Below are positions 63,935 through 64,000 of a stretch of DNA of 64,000 nucleotides, piece after piece; positions within the stretch are counted from its first letter, which is position 1, and each line of letters starts with the position of its first letter. The position numbers and the translations under genes were made by a program. The notes under the pieces are model-generated. The model was not told the origin of the DNA. It did no database searches and saw nothing but the letters and a program-made list of their open reading frames with translations. Origin of the DNA: Bacteroidales bacterium (GTDB lineage Bacteria; Bacteroidota; Bacteroidia; Bacteroidales; F082); the NCBI GenBank assembly GCA_016290215.1, contig JAEETH010000007.1:1-64000 (forward strand), written 5' to 3'.

Positions 63935-64000
63935 ATGAAAAAGTTATTTACTTTAGCATTGGCTTTGTTGGTAGCCTTTGGCGGCTACTCACAAGTGCAA
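63935..64000 (+). CDS. Start of a secreted protein (partial)
   Basis: Only 22 codons are inside the window: MKKLFTLALALLVAFGGYSQ plus two residues, a clear signal peptide. A promoter is present upstream. The leader resembles that of the T9SS gene at 61613, so a second T9SS cargo protein is likely but not shown. Confidence 0.7.
   Translation, partial: MKKLFTLALALLVAFGGYSQVQ

Overview
The window comes from a member of the phylum Bacteroidota, most likely an anaerobic gut- or rumen-type Bacteroidales that carries a type IX secretion system (T9SS). Support for this is the fused MurF-alanine racemase, the hemD/rnpA/yidD/S41-peptidase block, the DUF4296, DUF4271 and DUF2764 families, a V-type ATPase operon beside a complete F-type one, serine palmitoyltransferase, GH92 and C10 enzymes, T9SS C-terminal domains, and more than fifteen promoters of the Bacteroidota type (TAnnTTTG). 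No rRNA, tRNA, CRISPR array, transposase or prophage was recognised.

Layout. 0-1.3 kb (minus): start of a V-type ATPase operon (subunit E, then DUF2764, cut by the edge). 1.3-5 kb (minus): probable sphingolipid genes (lipoprotein, GNAT-like acyltransferase, serine palmitoyltransferase, SDR reductase). 5-12.6 kb: recQ, kdsD-lptB (LPS), pssA, murF-alr. 13-13.6 kb: ParE-type toxin-antitoxin pair. 13.8-21.6 kb (minus): complete F1Fo ATP synthase operon in the order beta, epsilon, AtpI-like, a, c, b, delta, alpha, gamma. 21.8-33 kb: lipoprotein, prenyl synthase, Lys/His/Cys-rich secreted protein, queA, gtrA, cdd, O-antigen-ligase-like protein, ctpA, yidD, rnpA, hemD, DUF4271. 33-35.6 kb: pta-ackA. 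35.8-46.3 kb: two related giant surface proteins with an AraC-type regulator between them. 46.4-53.6 kb: PAS protein, LptF/G permease, two glycosyltransferases, a truncated Bro-N protein, a HicA remnant with intact HicB, and the ABC-F protein EttA. 53.9-64 kb: DUF805 protein, C10 protease, phosphofructokinase, GH92 mannosidase, a T9SS beta-propeller-like protein, and the start of one more secreted protein.

The most striking property is the density of short palindromic repeats from many families. (i) Six copies of a ~130-nt intergenic element share one architecture: a mini-hairpin arm, a GC-rich central stem with a 31-33-nt loop, and an inverted mini-hairpin arm. The stem shows compensatory changes. 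(ii) Other palindromic families (cores TTCGACAGGCTCAGGG, GTAGAGACG and others) lie both between genes and in frame inside genes, adding peptide segments to an O-antigen-ligase-like protein, an LptF/G permease and both giant surface proteins. This resembles the protein-coding palindromic elements of Rickettsia. (iii) Most non-overlapping junctions of the ATP synthase operon contain a repeat, and the families differ between junctions.

A second notable structure is a duplicated 3' end of ackA. A 38-codon copy that differs almost only at synonymous sites lies directly behind a surface-protein gene whose own 3' end is missing. This suggests that the ~3.25-kb segment entered by recombination at ackA. 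All assignments come from reading the sequence; no database search was run.
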